Below are positions 13,289-24,726 of a DNA stretch of 64,000 nucleotides, piece after piece. The position numbers were made by a program, and so were the translations under genes. Position 1 is the first letter of the stretch. Every line of letters starts with the position of its first letter. The stretch spans positions 10,910,100 through 10,974,099 of the forward strand of contig CANTUZ010000025.1 in the NCBI GenBank assembly GCA_947846985.1, read 5' to 3'. The stretch is from Fratercula arctica. Its lineage: Eukaryota > Chordata > Aves > Charadriiformes > Alcidae. The notes under the pieces are model-generated. The model saw nothing but the letters and a program-made list of their open reading frames with translations, did not search any database and was not told the DNA's origin.

Positions 13289-14320
13289 TTATGTTTACAA
13301 AATCCTCCTAATTGGTTTGAAGGCTGAGACTTCCTGTCCTAGCTGGTGCTTTGGTTGAGACTGAGTGGGTCTAGTTCCAGCACACATCTGGTAGAGAAAG
13401 AGATGTAAAAGACATTATCTTTCATCCTGACTGCCAGTATTTGGTCATATTATTAAATTCTTTTTCAGCGACAGTGTTACCATAAAGAATGTTCAGGATT
13501 CACCCTCTGTTATTGTTAATATTAATTAAAATAGCTTAATCATTTAAATAATAAATGGAAGTTTAGTTCAACCTCCCCCCAGTGCTGTAATATAGATCCC
13601 ATAGCATACAATATGGCAGAAATGGCGGAAATACAGGGGAAATGCAAGGTATTGTAAGAAGACATCAGAATAAGATGGGTTACACATCAAACTACCATTT
13701 TTATTACTTCTGCAAGGTGATTTTTCTGCACAATGTTGATATTATCCACTAAGTTACATTCTATATCGAGTTATTTTAAATGTATTTAATTTGCCTCACC
13801 TCAGGCAATCACTTCTAATGTGTAAAAAGTCATACACCCACAACAATCTGTGCCAAAAGCCATCACAAATACAAAACCAATTATTATTCCACAAAGGATC
13901 CAAGGCAGTCAAACCTTTATCCGTTTCTGGCACTGTTAATGGCATGCCAAATAGAGTTGTTTTATTGACTTGATGCTGTTATTCCTGATCTTATTCCAGA
14001 TTTCACTAAATACTGTTGAATGTATTCCTCCCCAATAACTGGATTAGCCTAACAGTATTAAAAAAGAAAGCAAAGAAAATTCTTGATTACAATGTGGTGC
14101 TGTTGACAGTTTATTCTGAACAATTTAATGAACAGAACTGTTTTCCCAAGGAAATACTATGCACCCAAAATCATCTGGAGCTGTCTTCACTACTAAAGTT
14201 TAGGGCATAGTCAGACATACTTTCACAGATCTAACTGGAGTGGTGTTAAAAAAGATGTCCCAAGCTGTTCTCTCTTTCCAGCTGGAAGTTGCTGTTTCCC
14301 ACAGTGGGTGGGATATGGTG
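13289..14320. other. Intergenic, nothing recognised
   Basis: Unique AT-rich sequence with only short chance ORFs. Confidence 0.55.
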
Positions 14321-14398
14321 GGATATGTTAAGAACAATAAAAAGAGTTTCTATAAATATATTAGTAACAAAAGGAGGACTTGGGAGAATCTCCATCCT

Positions 14399-14404
14399 TT
14401 ATCA
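14399..14404. repeat. Target-site duplication TTATCA, left copy
   Basis: TTATCA directly precedes the nested CR1, and the same six bases recur after its octamer tail at 14938-14943. Removing one copy together with the insert makes the host CR1 text continuous. Confidence 0.7.
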
Positions 14405-14937
14405 TGGAACAGATCCTCCTAGAAGCTATGCTAAGGCACATGGAGGACAGGGAGGTGATTCGAGACAGCCAGCATGGCTTCACCAGAGGCAAGTCACCTG
14501 GCCAACCTGGTGGCCTTCTATGATGGAGTGACTGCATCAGTGGACAAGGGGAGAGCTACGGATGTTATCTATCTGGACTTCTGCAAGGCCTTTGACATGG
14601 TTCCCCACAACATCCTTCTCTCTAAGTTGGAGAGATACGGATTTGATGGGTGGACTGTTTGGTGGATAAGGAACTGGCTGGACGGTCGCATCCAGAGGGG
14701 AGTGGTTAATGGCTCGATGTCCAGATGGAGAGGGGTGACAAGTGGTGTCCCTCAGGGAGCCGTACTGGGACCGGTGCTGTTCAATATCTTCATCAATGAC
14801 ATAGACAGTGGGATCAAGTGCACTCTGAGCAATCTGATCTAGTTGAAGATGTCCCTGCTTACTGCAGGGGGATTGGACTAGATGACCTTTAAAGGTCCCT
14901 TACAACCTAACAGATTCTATGATTCTGTGATTCTATG
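14405..14937 (+). mobile_element. Nested CR1 with internal deletion
   Basis: This 5'-truncated CR1 begins at TGGAACAGATCCTCCTAGAAGC, inside the RT domain. It runs to a tail TTCTATGATTCTGTGATTCTATGA and is flanked by TTATCA on both sides (14399-14404 and 14938-14943). The RT part ([34 protein letters not shown]) is fused after CTCTGAGCAA directly to the ORF2 C-terminal end and 3' UTR. The FADD motif and the C-terminal third are therefore missing. It is of the other CR1 group, the one with a [12 protein letters not shown] segment. Confidence 0.85.
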
Positions 14938-16699
14938 ATTATCAGATGAAGGCGGTAACATAGTGACAAAGGATGAGGAGAAGGCTGAGGTACTTAATGC
15001 CTTCTTTGCCTCAGTCTTTAGTAGTAGGACCAGTTGTTCCCTGACTACCCAGACCCTGAGCTAGCAGATAGGGGCGGGGATCAGACTGAAGCCCCCGTAA
15101 TCCAGAGGGAGATGGTGAGGGACCTGCTCAAACACCTGGATGTACACAAGTCTATGGGGCTGGATGGAATCCACCCGAGGGCACTGAGGGAGCTGGCGGA
15201 AGTGCTCACCAAGCCACTTTCCGTCATTTATCAGTAGTCCTGGCTAATTGGGGAGGTCCCAGTTGACTGGCGGCTAGCAAATGAGACACCCATCCACAAG
15301 AAGGGCCAGAAGGAGGATCCGGGGAACTACAGGCCTGTCAGTCTGACCTCGGTGCCTGGGAAGGTCATGGAACAGATCATCCTGAGTGGCATTATGCGGC
15401 ACATGCAGGACAACCAGGCGATCAGGCCCAGTCAGCATGGGTTCATGAAAGGCAGATCCTGCTTGACAAACCTGATCTCCTTCTATGACCTGCTTGGTGG
15501 ATGAGGGAAAGGCTGTGGATGTCGTTTACCTGGACTTTAGTAAGGCCTTTGATACAGTTTCCCACAGTACCCTCCTGGAGAAACTGGCTGCCCATGGCTT
15601 GGATGGGAGTACTCTACGCTGGGTTAAAAACTGGCTGGAGGGCCGGGCCCAGAGAGTGGTGGTGAATGGGGTTAAATCCAGTTGGTGGCCGGTCACGAGT
15701 GGTGTTCCCCAGGGCTTGGTATTGGGGCCAGTTCTCTTTAATATCTTTATCAATGATTTGGATGAGGGGACTGAGTGCACCCTCAGTAAGCTTGCAGATG
15801 ACACCGAGTTAGGTGGGTGTGTCGACCTGCTGGAGGGTAGAAAGGATCTGAAAGAGGGATCTGGACAGGCTGGATGGATGGGCCGGGGCCAATGGCATGA
15901 GGTTCAACAAGGCCAAGTGCCGGGTCCTGCACTTGGGTCACAACAACCCCATGCAGTGCTATAGGTTTGGGGAAGAGTGGCTAGAGAGCTGCCTGGCAGA
16001 AAAGGTCCTGGGGGTATTGATTGACTGACAGCTGAATATGAGCCAGCAGTATGCCCAGGTGGCCAAGAAGGCCAACAGCATCCTGGCCTGTATCAGGAGC
16101 AGTGTGTAGAGCAGGACTAGGGAAGTGATTGTCCCCCTGTACTCAGCACTGGTGAGACCCCCACCTCAAGTACTGTGTTCACTTTTGGGCCCCTCGTTAC
16201 AAGAAAGACACTGAGGTGCTGGAGCGCATCCAGAGAAGGGCAACGAAGCTGGTGAGGGGTCTGCAGAATAAGTCTTATGAGGAGCGGCTGAAGGAGCTGG
16301 GGATGTTTAGCCTAGAGAAAAGGAGGCTGAGGGGAGACCTTATCGCTCCCTACAACTACCTGAAAGGTGGTTGTAGCGAGGTGGGGGTCGGCCTCTTCTC
16401 CCAAGTTACAAGTGATAGGACAAGAGGAAATGGCCTCAAGTTGTGCCAAGGGAGGTTTAGACTGGATATTAGGAAAAATTTCTACCCTGAAAGGGTTAGG
16501 GTTATATCAAACATTGTAACAGGCTGCCCAGGGAAATGGTTGAGTCACCATCCCTGGAGATATTTAAAAGATGGGTAGATGTGGTGCTTACCGATATGGT
16601 TTAGTGATGGTTTTTGTCAGAGTTAGGTTGATGGTTGGACTAGATGATCTGAAAGGTCCCTTCCAACCTAGACAATTCTATGATTCAATGATTCTATGA

Positions 16700-17642
16700 C
16701 ATGGGAGTCTATAAAAGACTCCACTGAACTATGATCTCAAGAGAAATAACTTGATGGGGAGAAAAATACTGAACTATAATGTGCATAAAAATAAAACACC
16801 CACTAAATTACTGTGATATTTCACAACATCTTTAAACTGTAATAATATAGTTTCAGTATAACAATGTTCAATATAACTATAACTTCATCACCCAGCACAC
16901 CCAGAGCTCTGTAGTCATTCTTGATACACTATTAAAATTTTACCGTGTTTCACAAGTAGGTGATAGCCAATACCTTTCTAAATAGCAAGTTCCAGGCCTC
17001 AGAAAACCCTTTGCATTTATTGTTCAGGTTTGTTACTCTTGTGTGTGTAAGAACCCTTTTCTATGTACCTTACTATTTCTGGAAAAGGTAGTGCCCTTAA
17101 GTGTCTTAAGAGGAAAATCCTAAATTATTTTTGAACCACTGCTTTGTCTAATATTATTTGAAAGAAAAGATGAAAAAAATACCTGTAATTGTTATTTTAA
17201 GTTGCCTGTGATGGAGACAGGACTTTCAAAAGGCTTCAAAAGCCCATCCAGGAAGTTTGATATGTTTTGTCAATGAATGTATCAGCTAGTCAAGATTGTT
17301 TACTGTACAATGGAAGAGGAAAACATTTCTCATACACTCAGGATTATTGTCTTGGATCTGTACAATAATAATAACAGCAACTATGAAATTGTTGTTTCTC
17401 TTCAGGTTTATAGGTTGGCTTATCATAGTGTTTCAGAGATGTGCATTAATTTATCTTTACCAATAATCATTCCTGAAAATGTGATTATGTATAGCCTACT
17501 TTACAAGAACAGACCACTTTTTCAGCTGTGAAGAGCACTACAAAGACAAAAATAAAGCATAAATATACGGCAAGTTGTTAAAACCAGTATGATTTTTCTT
17601 CTCTGTCTTTCATCAATGATGAATGTGTTCCATTCACACAAT
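16700..17642. other. Intergenic, nothing recognised
   Basis: AT-rich unique sequence between the CR1 and the solo LTR. The longest chance ORF has no recognisable motif. Confidence 0.55.
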
Positions 17643-17647
17643 ACAGC
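17643..17647. repeat. Target-site duplication ACAGC, left copy
   Basis: ACAGC flanks the solo LTR here and again at 18373-18377. A 5-bp duplication fits an ERVL-type integrase. Confidence 0.75.
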
Positions 17648-18372
17648 TGTCCTGGTTTGAGGTAAAACAGAACCAACTTTCTGTTCAATAATTTTACCTC
17701 TTATAGCTAAGCCTCTTCTAACTCTTTGAAATTAACAGCATATTGTGCAGAAAACTGTTCATTCTCAGAGTGAGAAGACCTATGTTTACAGTTCATGCCA
17801 AGGAATGGTATGCAGAGAGGCTCTTGCTTATACTTATTGCTATAACAACCAAGGTCAGCTAACTTTGTTATTTGCCCCGCTGGAGAGTCGGAAACGGAAA
17901 AGCATAGAGGGGTCCCACCTGTGGGAAAGAGTAGACAGGACAGGTGACCTAAAACTAACCAACAGGGTATTCCATCCCCATGGTCAGTATAAAAGCTGAG
18001 GGATCAAAGGTTCAGCTCTCTTTCTTCAATGGCTGGCGCCCGAGGAGGACCCTGTCTGTTTGCCTGCCTTTGATCCCAATGTGTGCATTCCTGAATCCAG
18101 ATCTGGAATCCAGTTCCCACCCATCGCTGAGTGCAGTCTGTGACTTTCCCAGTACCTGCCGGTGACGTCATCCTGGGAGCCTGATACGGTTTTGTATATA
18201 TTGTGTCTATTTCATTATTTCCTTTTTATTTTATTATTAACATTTCATTAAAGTAGCTTAGTTCTTTCTAAACTTGTAAATCTCTTTATCTCTCCTCCTC
18301 CTCTCCTTGGAGTGAGAGGTGGGGGAAAGCATCTGTCATCTGTCACTGTTCAATTTGGCCAAAACCATGACA
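17648..18372 (+). mobile_element. Solo LTR of an ERVL-like family, 5-bp target duplication
   Basis: The 725-bp element starts TGTCCTGGTTTGAGGTAAAACAG and ends GGCCAAAACCATGACA (TG...CA). It is flanked by ACAGC at 17643-17647 and 18373-18377. A TATAAAAG box lies at 17988-17995 and an ATTAAA polyadenylation-type signal near 18247. It is the same family as the LTR at 62680-63268 in reverse orientation, sharing the TGTCCTGG start, the GGTATTCCATCCC region, the T-rich GTATATATTGT block and the GCATCTGTC...CATGACA end. A solo LTR is the usual product of LTR-LTR recombination. Confidence 0.85.
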
Positions 18373-18377
18373 ACAGC

Positions 18378-19010
18378 AAATGTAAAAAGGTATAAGGTCA
18401 CTTAGTGATATTGTCTGAATTCCTCTGTTGTATTTGATTTCTTTCTTTTAAGCTATTTTCTTCTTAGATGTAGTCATCATAACCTCTTCCTCTTCGACAA
18501 TTAGCACTGACCTGATAGTGCAAAATTAATTAATCTTAAAGGTGCATTATCGTCTTATTTTAAACCTACATATCTGGTCTTGAAAAAAGTGTTTTTATGA
18601 TGTTGTAACAATGGGGGAAGACATTCGAGGGTTCAAGACTCAGTGGGAGGCTGCAGGCCATGATTTAACATCTGGATAAGTCTTTCATGTTAAGGAATTT
18701 GTAGGAGTCTTCTTTCCATGCCATTTCATTTATGTTATCTGGAAGTTGATGACTCTATTAACTTAAAGATATCTATTAAACTTTTTGTTGTACTGATAAT
18801 AGAATTATACCTAGGATATTGGGAAATTGCCACAAGGCATTTATTTTTAATCTCAGTGTCAGTCTTGGAAGTAGACTGGATTTTCATTAAATGAGTGACT
18901 GGATAACTTGATCAGCTGAGAATGCTGGTGGCTGATTTTTATTAATTCCTATTCAGTTGGGATAAGATAGCATCCTTCCTTTTTTCCTCCATGTTAAGTA
19001 AAATTAAACA
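18378..19010. other. Intergenic, nothing recognised
   Basis: Unique AT-rich sequence with no supported feature. Confidence 0.55.
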
Positions 19011-20670
19011 GAACTGGTGTTGAGGGGTCTTCAGCACCATTTTGATCTTTACCAGGTCCACCCCCATCTCTGGAACAGCCCAGGAGAGAGATACTACAAA
19101 TATAGTTTAAAGGTTGATCCTGGCCAGCAGCCAAACACCCACCCTGCCTCTTGCTCACTCCACTCTCCCGCCGGATGGGGAGAAAACAGAAGGATGGCAA
19201 GAAGGGCTTTAAACTAGATTTGATGGGGGAAGGGGATGAAACCAGGCTCTTCAGAGGTAAGCTTGGAGGTGGTGTCCCAGTGTTTGTGGGACAGGATGCT
19301 AGTGAGGTCCCTTGGTATGCTGACTCAGTGAAGGTAGGGGATGGACATCCATGCACCAGCAGAGATGTGAGGGTCATCGATGGGTTAGAAACTACAGCTA
19401 CACCTGAGAATGGTCAGGTAGGAATTAAGTCTTCTCCCAGCAAAAAAGTGGAGGGACCAATAGCCCAACTGAAGTGCTTCTACAGTAACATACACAACAT
19501 GGGCAACAAACAGTAGCTGGAAGCCATTGTGCAGCAGAAAAACTATGACGTAGTTGCCATCATGGAAACGTGGTGGGTTGACTCACATGACCGGAGTGCT
19601 GCAATGGATGACTATAAACCCTTCATAAGAGATAGGCAAGGAAGGAGAGGTGGTAGGGTGGCCCTATATGTTAGGGAGTGTTATGAATGTCAAGAACTTA
19701 ATGATGGTGACAAAAGGGTTGAGTGTTTATGGGATATGAATCAGGGGGAAGGCCAACAAGGCAGATATCATGGTGGGAGTCTGTTATAGACCACCCAACC
19801 AGGATGAAGAGGCAGATGAAATATTCTATAAACAACTAGAAGAAGTCTCACGATCACTAGACTTTCTCTTTGTGGAGAACTTCAACATACTAGATGTCTC
19901 CTGGGAATAAAATACATCTGAGAGGGAACAGTCTAGGAGGTTCCTGGAGTGTGTGGAAGATAACTTCCTGACACAGCTGGTGAGGGAACCAACTAGGGAA
20001 GGTGCCCTGCTGGACTTGTTCGTAAACAGAGAAGGACTTGTGGGGGAAGTGATGGTTGGAGGCAGTCTTGGGCAAAGCGATCGTGAAACAATAGAGTTTT
20101 TGATTCTTGGAGAAATAAGGAGGGGGGTCAGCAGAACTGCCACCTTGGACTTCAGGGGGCGGACTTTGGTGTTTTCAGGAGCCTGATCGACAGAGTCCCT
20201 TGGGAAGCAGTCCCGAAGGGCAAAGAAGTTGAGGAAGGCTGGACATTTTTCAAGAAGGAAGTCTTAAAGGCGCAGGAGCAGGCTGTCCCCATGTGCTGAA
20301 AAACATGTCGTCAGGGAAAAAGACCAGCCTGGCTGAACAGAGAGATAGGGTTGCAACTCGGGGATAAAAGGAGAGTTTATGGCCTTTGGAAGAAGGGGCA
20401 GGCCACTCATGAGGACTACAAAGATGTTGTGAGGCTATGTATGAGGTTCAACAAGGCCAAGTGCCAGGTCCTGCACTTGGGTCACAACAACCCCATGCAG
20501 CGCTACAGGCTTAGGGAAGAGTGGCTAGAGAGCTGCCTGGCAGAAAAGGGCCTGGGGGTGCTAGTCGACAGATGACTGAATATTAGCCAGCAGTGTGCCC
20601 AGGTGGCCAAGAAAGCCAACAGCATCCTTGCCTGTATCAGGAACAGTGTGGTGAGCAGGACTACGGAAGA
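19011..20670 (+). mobile_element. CR1 LINE, endonuclease portion with internal deletion
   Basis: The secure CR1 part begins near 19190 with the ORF1/ORF2 junction text (AAGGGCTTTAAACTAGATTTG). ORF2 follows: APE-type endonuclease segments LKCFYSNIHNMGNKQ, YDVVAIMETWWVDSH and QGRRGGRVALYVRE, then a disrupted stretch to about 20430. There KDVVRLC is joined directly to [17 protein letters not shown], which lies far downstream in an intact element. The whole RT core is therefore deleted. It ends abruptly near 20670 against an opposite-strand CR1. The first 180 bases (19011-19190) are GC-richer than the flank and could be a different repeat. Many stops make it a pseudogene. Confidence 0.78.
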
Positions 20671-21131
20671 AGCTGTAGCTGTAGAGAGCAATAATGTCTC
20701 CACTCAGCCTCGTTTTCTCCAGGCTAAACAACCCCAGCTCCCTCAGCCGCTCCTCATAAGACTTATTCTGCAGACCCCTCACCAGCTTCGTTGTCCTTCT
20801 CTGGACACACTCCAGCACCTCAATGTCTTTTTTGTGGTGAGGGGCCCAAAAGTGGACACAGTACTCAAGGTGAGGCCTCACCAGTGCTGAGTACAGGGGG
20901 ACGATCACTTCCCTAGTCCTGCTCTACACACTGTTCCTGATACAGGCCAGGATGCTGTTGGCCTTCTTGGCCACCTGGGCACACTGCTGGATCATATTCA
21001 GCTGGCTGTCTACCAATACCCCCAGGCCCTTTTCTGCCAGGCAGCTCTCTAGCCACTCTTCCCTAAGCCTTTAGCATTGCATGGGGTTGTTGTGACCCAA
21101 GTGCAGGACCTGGCACTTGGCCTTGTTGAAT
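20432..21131. repeat. Inverted repeat formed by two CR1 pieces
   Basis: The arm 20432-20668 ([14 protein letters not shown] to the end of the + piece) is nearly the reverse complement of about 20905-21131. For example, CCTGCACTTGGGTCACAACA at 20469 faces TGTTGTGACCCAAGTGCAGG near 21089. The spacer is about 235 bp. A transcript through here could fold into a long hairpin. Confidence 0.75.
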
Positions 21132-21842
21132 GTCCTACCATTGGCCTTGGCCCATCGATCTAGCCTGTTGAGATCTCTCTCTAGAGCCTTCCTACCCTGA
21201 AGTAGATCAACACTCCTGCCTAACTTGGTGTCATCTGCAAACTTACTGAGGGTGCACTCAATCCCCTCGTCCAGATTATTGATAAAGATATTAAACAGAA
21301 CTGGCCCCAGTACCGAGCCATGGGGAACACCATCTGTGACGAGCCACCATTTGTGGGGGACACCATTTATGACTCATCCACTAAGTGGGTCACCTTGTCA
21401 TAGAAAGACATCAGGTTTGTCAAGCAGGACCTGCCTTTCATGAACCCATGCTGACTGGGCCTGATCGCCTGGTTGTCCTTCATGTGCTGCATACTGGCAC
21501 TCAGGATGATCTCTTCCATGACCTTTCCAGGCACTGAGGTCAGACTGACAGGCCTGTAGTTCCCCGGATCCTCCTTCCGGCCCTTCTTGTAAATGAGCGT
21601 CGCATTTGCTAACCTCCAGTCAACTGAGACCTCCCTGGTTAGCCAGGCCTGCTGATAAATGACGGAAAGTGGCTTGGTGAGCACTTCCGCCAGCTCCCTC
21701 AGTACCCTCAGGTGGATCCCATCCGGCCCCATAGACTTGTGTGTGTCTAAGTGCTGTCACTCACCATTTCCCCTTGGACTATGGGAGCTTCATTCTGCTC
21801 CCCATCTATGTCTTCTAGCTCAGGGAAGAGCTTTTGACAACT
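20672..21842 (-). mobile_element. CR1 LINE, RT portion, inverted against its neighbour
   Basis: Read on the - strand, it starts near 21842 in the pre-RT segment and continues through MGPDGIHLRVLRELAEVLTK and [20 protein letters not shown] (RT motifs near 21600). There is a small deletion and rearrangement around 21340-21370, then RT 3' sequence. The C-terminal [20 protein letters not shown] block is at 20790-20730. It breaks off at GDIIALYSY, so the 3' tail is absent. Together with the preceding + strand piece it forms a large inverted repeat. Confidence 0.82.
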
Positions 21843-24164
21843 CTCCCAGAACGCTGGGCTGAAAGCAGAAAGAAACCATGCTGATTCTGTGGTTTCCATG
21901 AGACCAAGGCTCCTTATTACATATTTCATGCAGCTGTGCTTTCTTGGACATCTCTCTCACTTCCCCAGCTAAAATCCAGGGGTTTTTATCTGTTAGCACA
22001 TATGGATTTCTAAGATGATCAAGTCAGAGATTCATTGTACACACTTGTTAGAGGGAATCATTTTGGAGGTACTTGGCAGTGAAGTGGTCTGGTTCAGTTT
22101 GGGTATACTGGAATGCAGAATTACTTCTCTTGCTATTGGAAAGAATAGGTGCTTATATTTTATGCCTTCTTAAATATTGGTAGGCAGCTTTGCATGCTAA
22201 AATACACTAATTTATCAGTATCCAAATTGTATACATTACTATTAAATCACCTTTAAATATGTTCACTTTTAGTAAACCTGTACTTTCTTCTGGGCTCTGT
22301 CAAGGACATTATGGAAATATGGATTTAATCTGTGTGACTGTGCATATGTGTGTGGGTATATATTTTTTTTTGATACGCATGTATATACAGAGAAAATACT
22401 GATGCTTTCATATATCATGTTTAAAAAAATATAAAAGTAATTATGATGATTCACACCCAATCTTTGCAATATAAATTCCCAAAAGACCTTAAATCACTAT
22501 TACAATATGTATCACCCTATTTGCACAAAGGAAATGCATGTTTAGATCCTCTTACTCTGCATTTGGAGGTGCACAGAGAGCCACAGAAATGTGTTAAAGG
22601 AGTCTGTAGCTCTGTGAATTCTCGAAGCTTGCTCCTGGTGCACCTCTGCAAATCTCATAGAAGTGAAGTTCTTTCTTTGTGATAATTATAAACATGTGCT
22701 TTAGAAATTAGAAGTCAGATCTCACCAAAATTTATGCATTGAGGAACTGTTAGTGTGACTTAGTGTCACAGGCTTTTATACAAAGAATGAAATAGCTCTC
22801 CCTGTCCAGATGGCTGCCCCCCACCCCCACTCCTTCCACCTCCTTTTGTATCAGTCCAATTACATTTCCTGATAGCTGTGTTTAGCTGTGTTTTCTAGAT
22901 CACAGATTTTTCAGTGGATCCAGCGAAAATGGTAGGGAAGTAAACTCAGCATTTCCAATTATACACAAAGTTTGCATTACAGATGTAGGGAGACTACTTC
23001 GGCTCTGAATATTACTACGTTAAAAGAAACAGGGAAACAAAGAATAACAAAAAAAGAGTTTCTAACAGGGAACAGGTGGCATAGGTTCCTTCTGTACCAT
23101 AGCGAATGCACTCTCCCTCATTCAACAGCAGTGGTTTCTACAGATTAGGGTACTTTAAGAAACTTCCATGCAGGAAGAAATAGGAACTGCCGCACTGCAG
23201 CTCCAATGTTTGGGGTTGTGCAATTTGAACAAACTTGCCGGGTTCATACCTTTTTTAGTCCCTGGGGTTGAGACATGCTGACAGAATTAACTAAGGGCTT
23301 TGCACAGCTAATCACTCATCCTGAATTTGTCTTGAAAGAATGGTAAAAGGATGTGGTTGAGTTGAAGATGTCGTGTCTAATTTGGCTGACCACTTCTCTC
23401 CCTGTTTCATTGACTAGTATGGTAGTTCACCTCATACCTTTTCCTAGCCTCTTTTATGGGTATGGATCTCACTGTATCACTGCCAGGTTTACATTTTTGT
23501 AAATGCTAAAATTCACTTCAGCATGTGTCTCATATTTCATCTTGAGGATGTGATATGGCACCATTCCAACAATGGAGAAAATCATAGAGCGAAATTGAAA
23601 AAAATCCTTGAGCACACAAATATTTACAGCAAAGCTGTGCATTCTTACTTAGTATAGTTTTTCCTGACACTTCGATACACCAGGGATGATACCCTTTTTC
23701 AAATTCAGGTTGCCATTTCTGTGAAACTGTGCTCTAATATGAATTTGTGGAAGGGTTATATAAACTGTGGATGAACTTTTCTTGGCTACCTCGCTGCTAA
23801 AAGTTTTCCTCCATCACAAAACTCCCAATTAAGATTTGGTTCATAAATGCCTCACTAGTATTGACTAAATGGCTACTGGATGCAGCTGCATGTGTTAATA
23901 ACTTAAAAAGTATAATACTTTAATGATACATTTTTAATGGGTTAAAACATCATTACAGCAGCAAGGAAACCAGTATCTTACTTTCATTTATAGTATGATA
24001 GCCTACAAGAACTGGGAAGAAATTTTTCTTCCATCGTGTAATTATCTAGTTACATTAGATGGGTGAAAGGGGATTTGATTTCCACTGAAATCTCAGGTGC
24101 TAGCCTCTACGGGAAATATGATGATGACTAGATGAAGTAGCAGTATATCCTAGGATGGAGACAC
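21843..24164. other. Intergenic, nothing recognised
   Basis: There are 2.3 kb of mostly AT-rich unique sequence. A short CA/TG-rich bit lies near 22345-22360. No gene or repeat family is supported. Confidence 0.5.
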
Positions 24165-24369
24165 TGATTTAAGGTAATACTTTGAATCCTCCTGAAAGCT
24201 GTTTTTTCCATAAAATGAAGTAAGGTCAAGGGACCTGCACAGGAGATCCAGTTCTTTTAGGAATAAAATGGCAAAATGGATGCCGTCAGATCCCAATGGA
24301 TGTGATCAACAAAATAGCAGCTATGTCTCCACCAACTAGTAAAAGGAAACACAAGCTTTCTTAGGCATT

Positions 24370-24726
24370 GTGGGTTTTTGGAGGATGCATATCCCAGATT
24401 ACAGTCTGATTGTAAGCCCTCTGTATCAAGTAACCCGGAAGAAGAATGACTTTAAATGGGGTCCTGAGCAACGACAAGCTTTTGAACAAATCAAACAGGA
24501 AATAGTCCATGCAGTGGCCCTGGGGCCAGTCCGGGCAGGACAAGATGTTAAAAATGTGCTCTACACCGCAGCCGGGGAGAATGGCCCTACCTGGAGCCTC
24601 TGGCAGAAAGCACCAGGGGAGACCCGAGGTCAACCCCTAGGGTTTTGGAGTCGGGGATACAGAGGATCTGAAGCCTGCTACACTCCAACAGAAAAGGAGA
24701 TATTGGCAGCATATGAAGGGGTTTGA
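24370..24726 (+). pseudogene. ERVL-like RT C-terminal (connection) region, broken
   Basis: There are 118 open codons, beginning at an internal Met (MGFWRMHIPDYSLIVSPLYQ). The sequence is the region after the RT catalytic palm, including the WGPEQRQAFEQIKQEI helix and the GFWSRGYRGSEACYTPTEKE segment leading to RNase H. The palm with its YxDD-type motif is absent. The frame ends at a TGA at 24724-24726, where the related - strand copy has an Arg codon. A frameshift follows within about 20 bases, so the next ORF is in another frame. This cannot be an active polymerase. Confidence 0.82.

Larger units (their letters stand above)
14321..16699 (+). mobile_element. CR1 LINE (host of a nested CR1), RT half to 3' tail
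   Basis: The element starts in the linker between endonuclease and RT ([20 protein letters not shown]). It is interrupted at 14404 by a second CR1 and resumes at 14943 with DEGGNIVTKDEEKAEVLNAF. RT follows, including the catalytic LADD motif near 15800 and the HGFMKGRSCLTNL-type block near 15440. The C-terminal [17 protein letters not shown] block starts at 16243 and the octamer tail ends at 16699. Several stops and frameshifts (for example TAG at 15235 and a deletion near 15487) make it a pseudogene. It belongs to the same CR1 group as the copies at 12.9, 20.7-21.8, 28.0 and 42.3 kb. Confidence 0.88.

Noticed and set aside
17277..17531. 84-codon + strand ORF
   Set aside because: It is in AT-rich unique DNA with no motif, no splice context and no coding bias that I can see.
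22345..22365. Possible microsatellite
   Set aside because: The TGTG run is too short and interrupted to annotate as a repeat locus.
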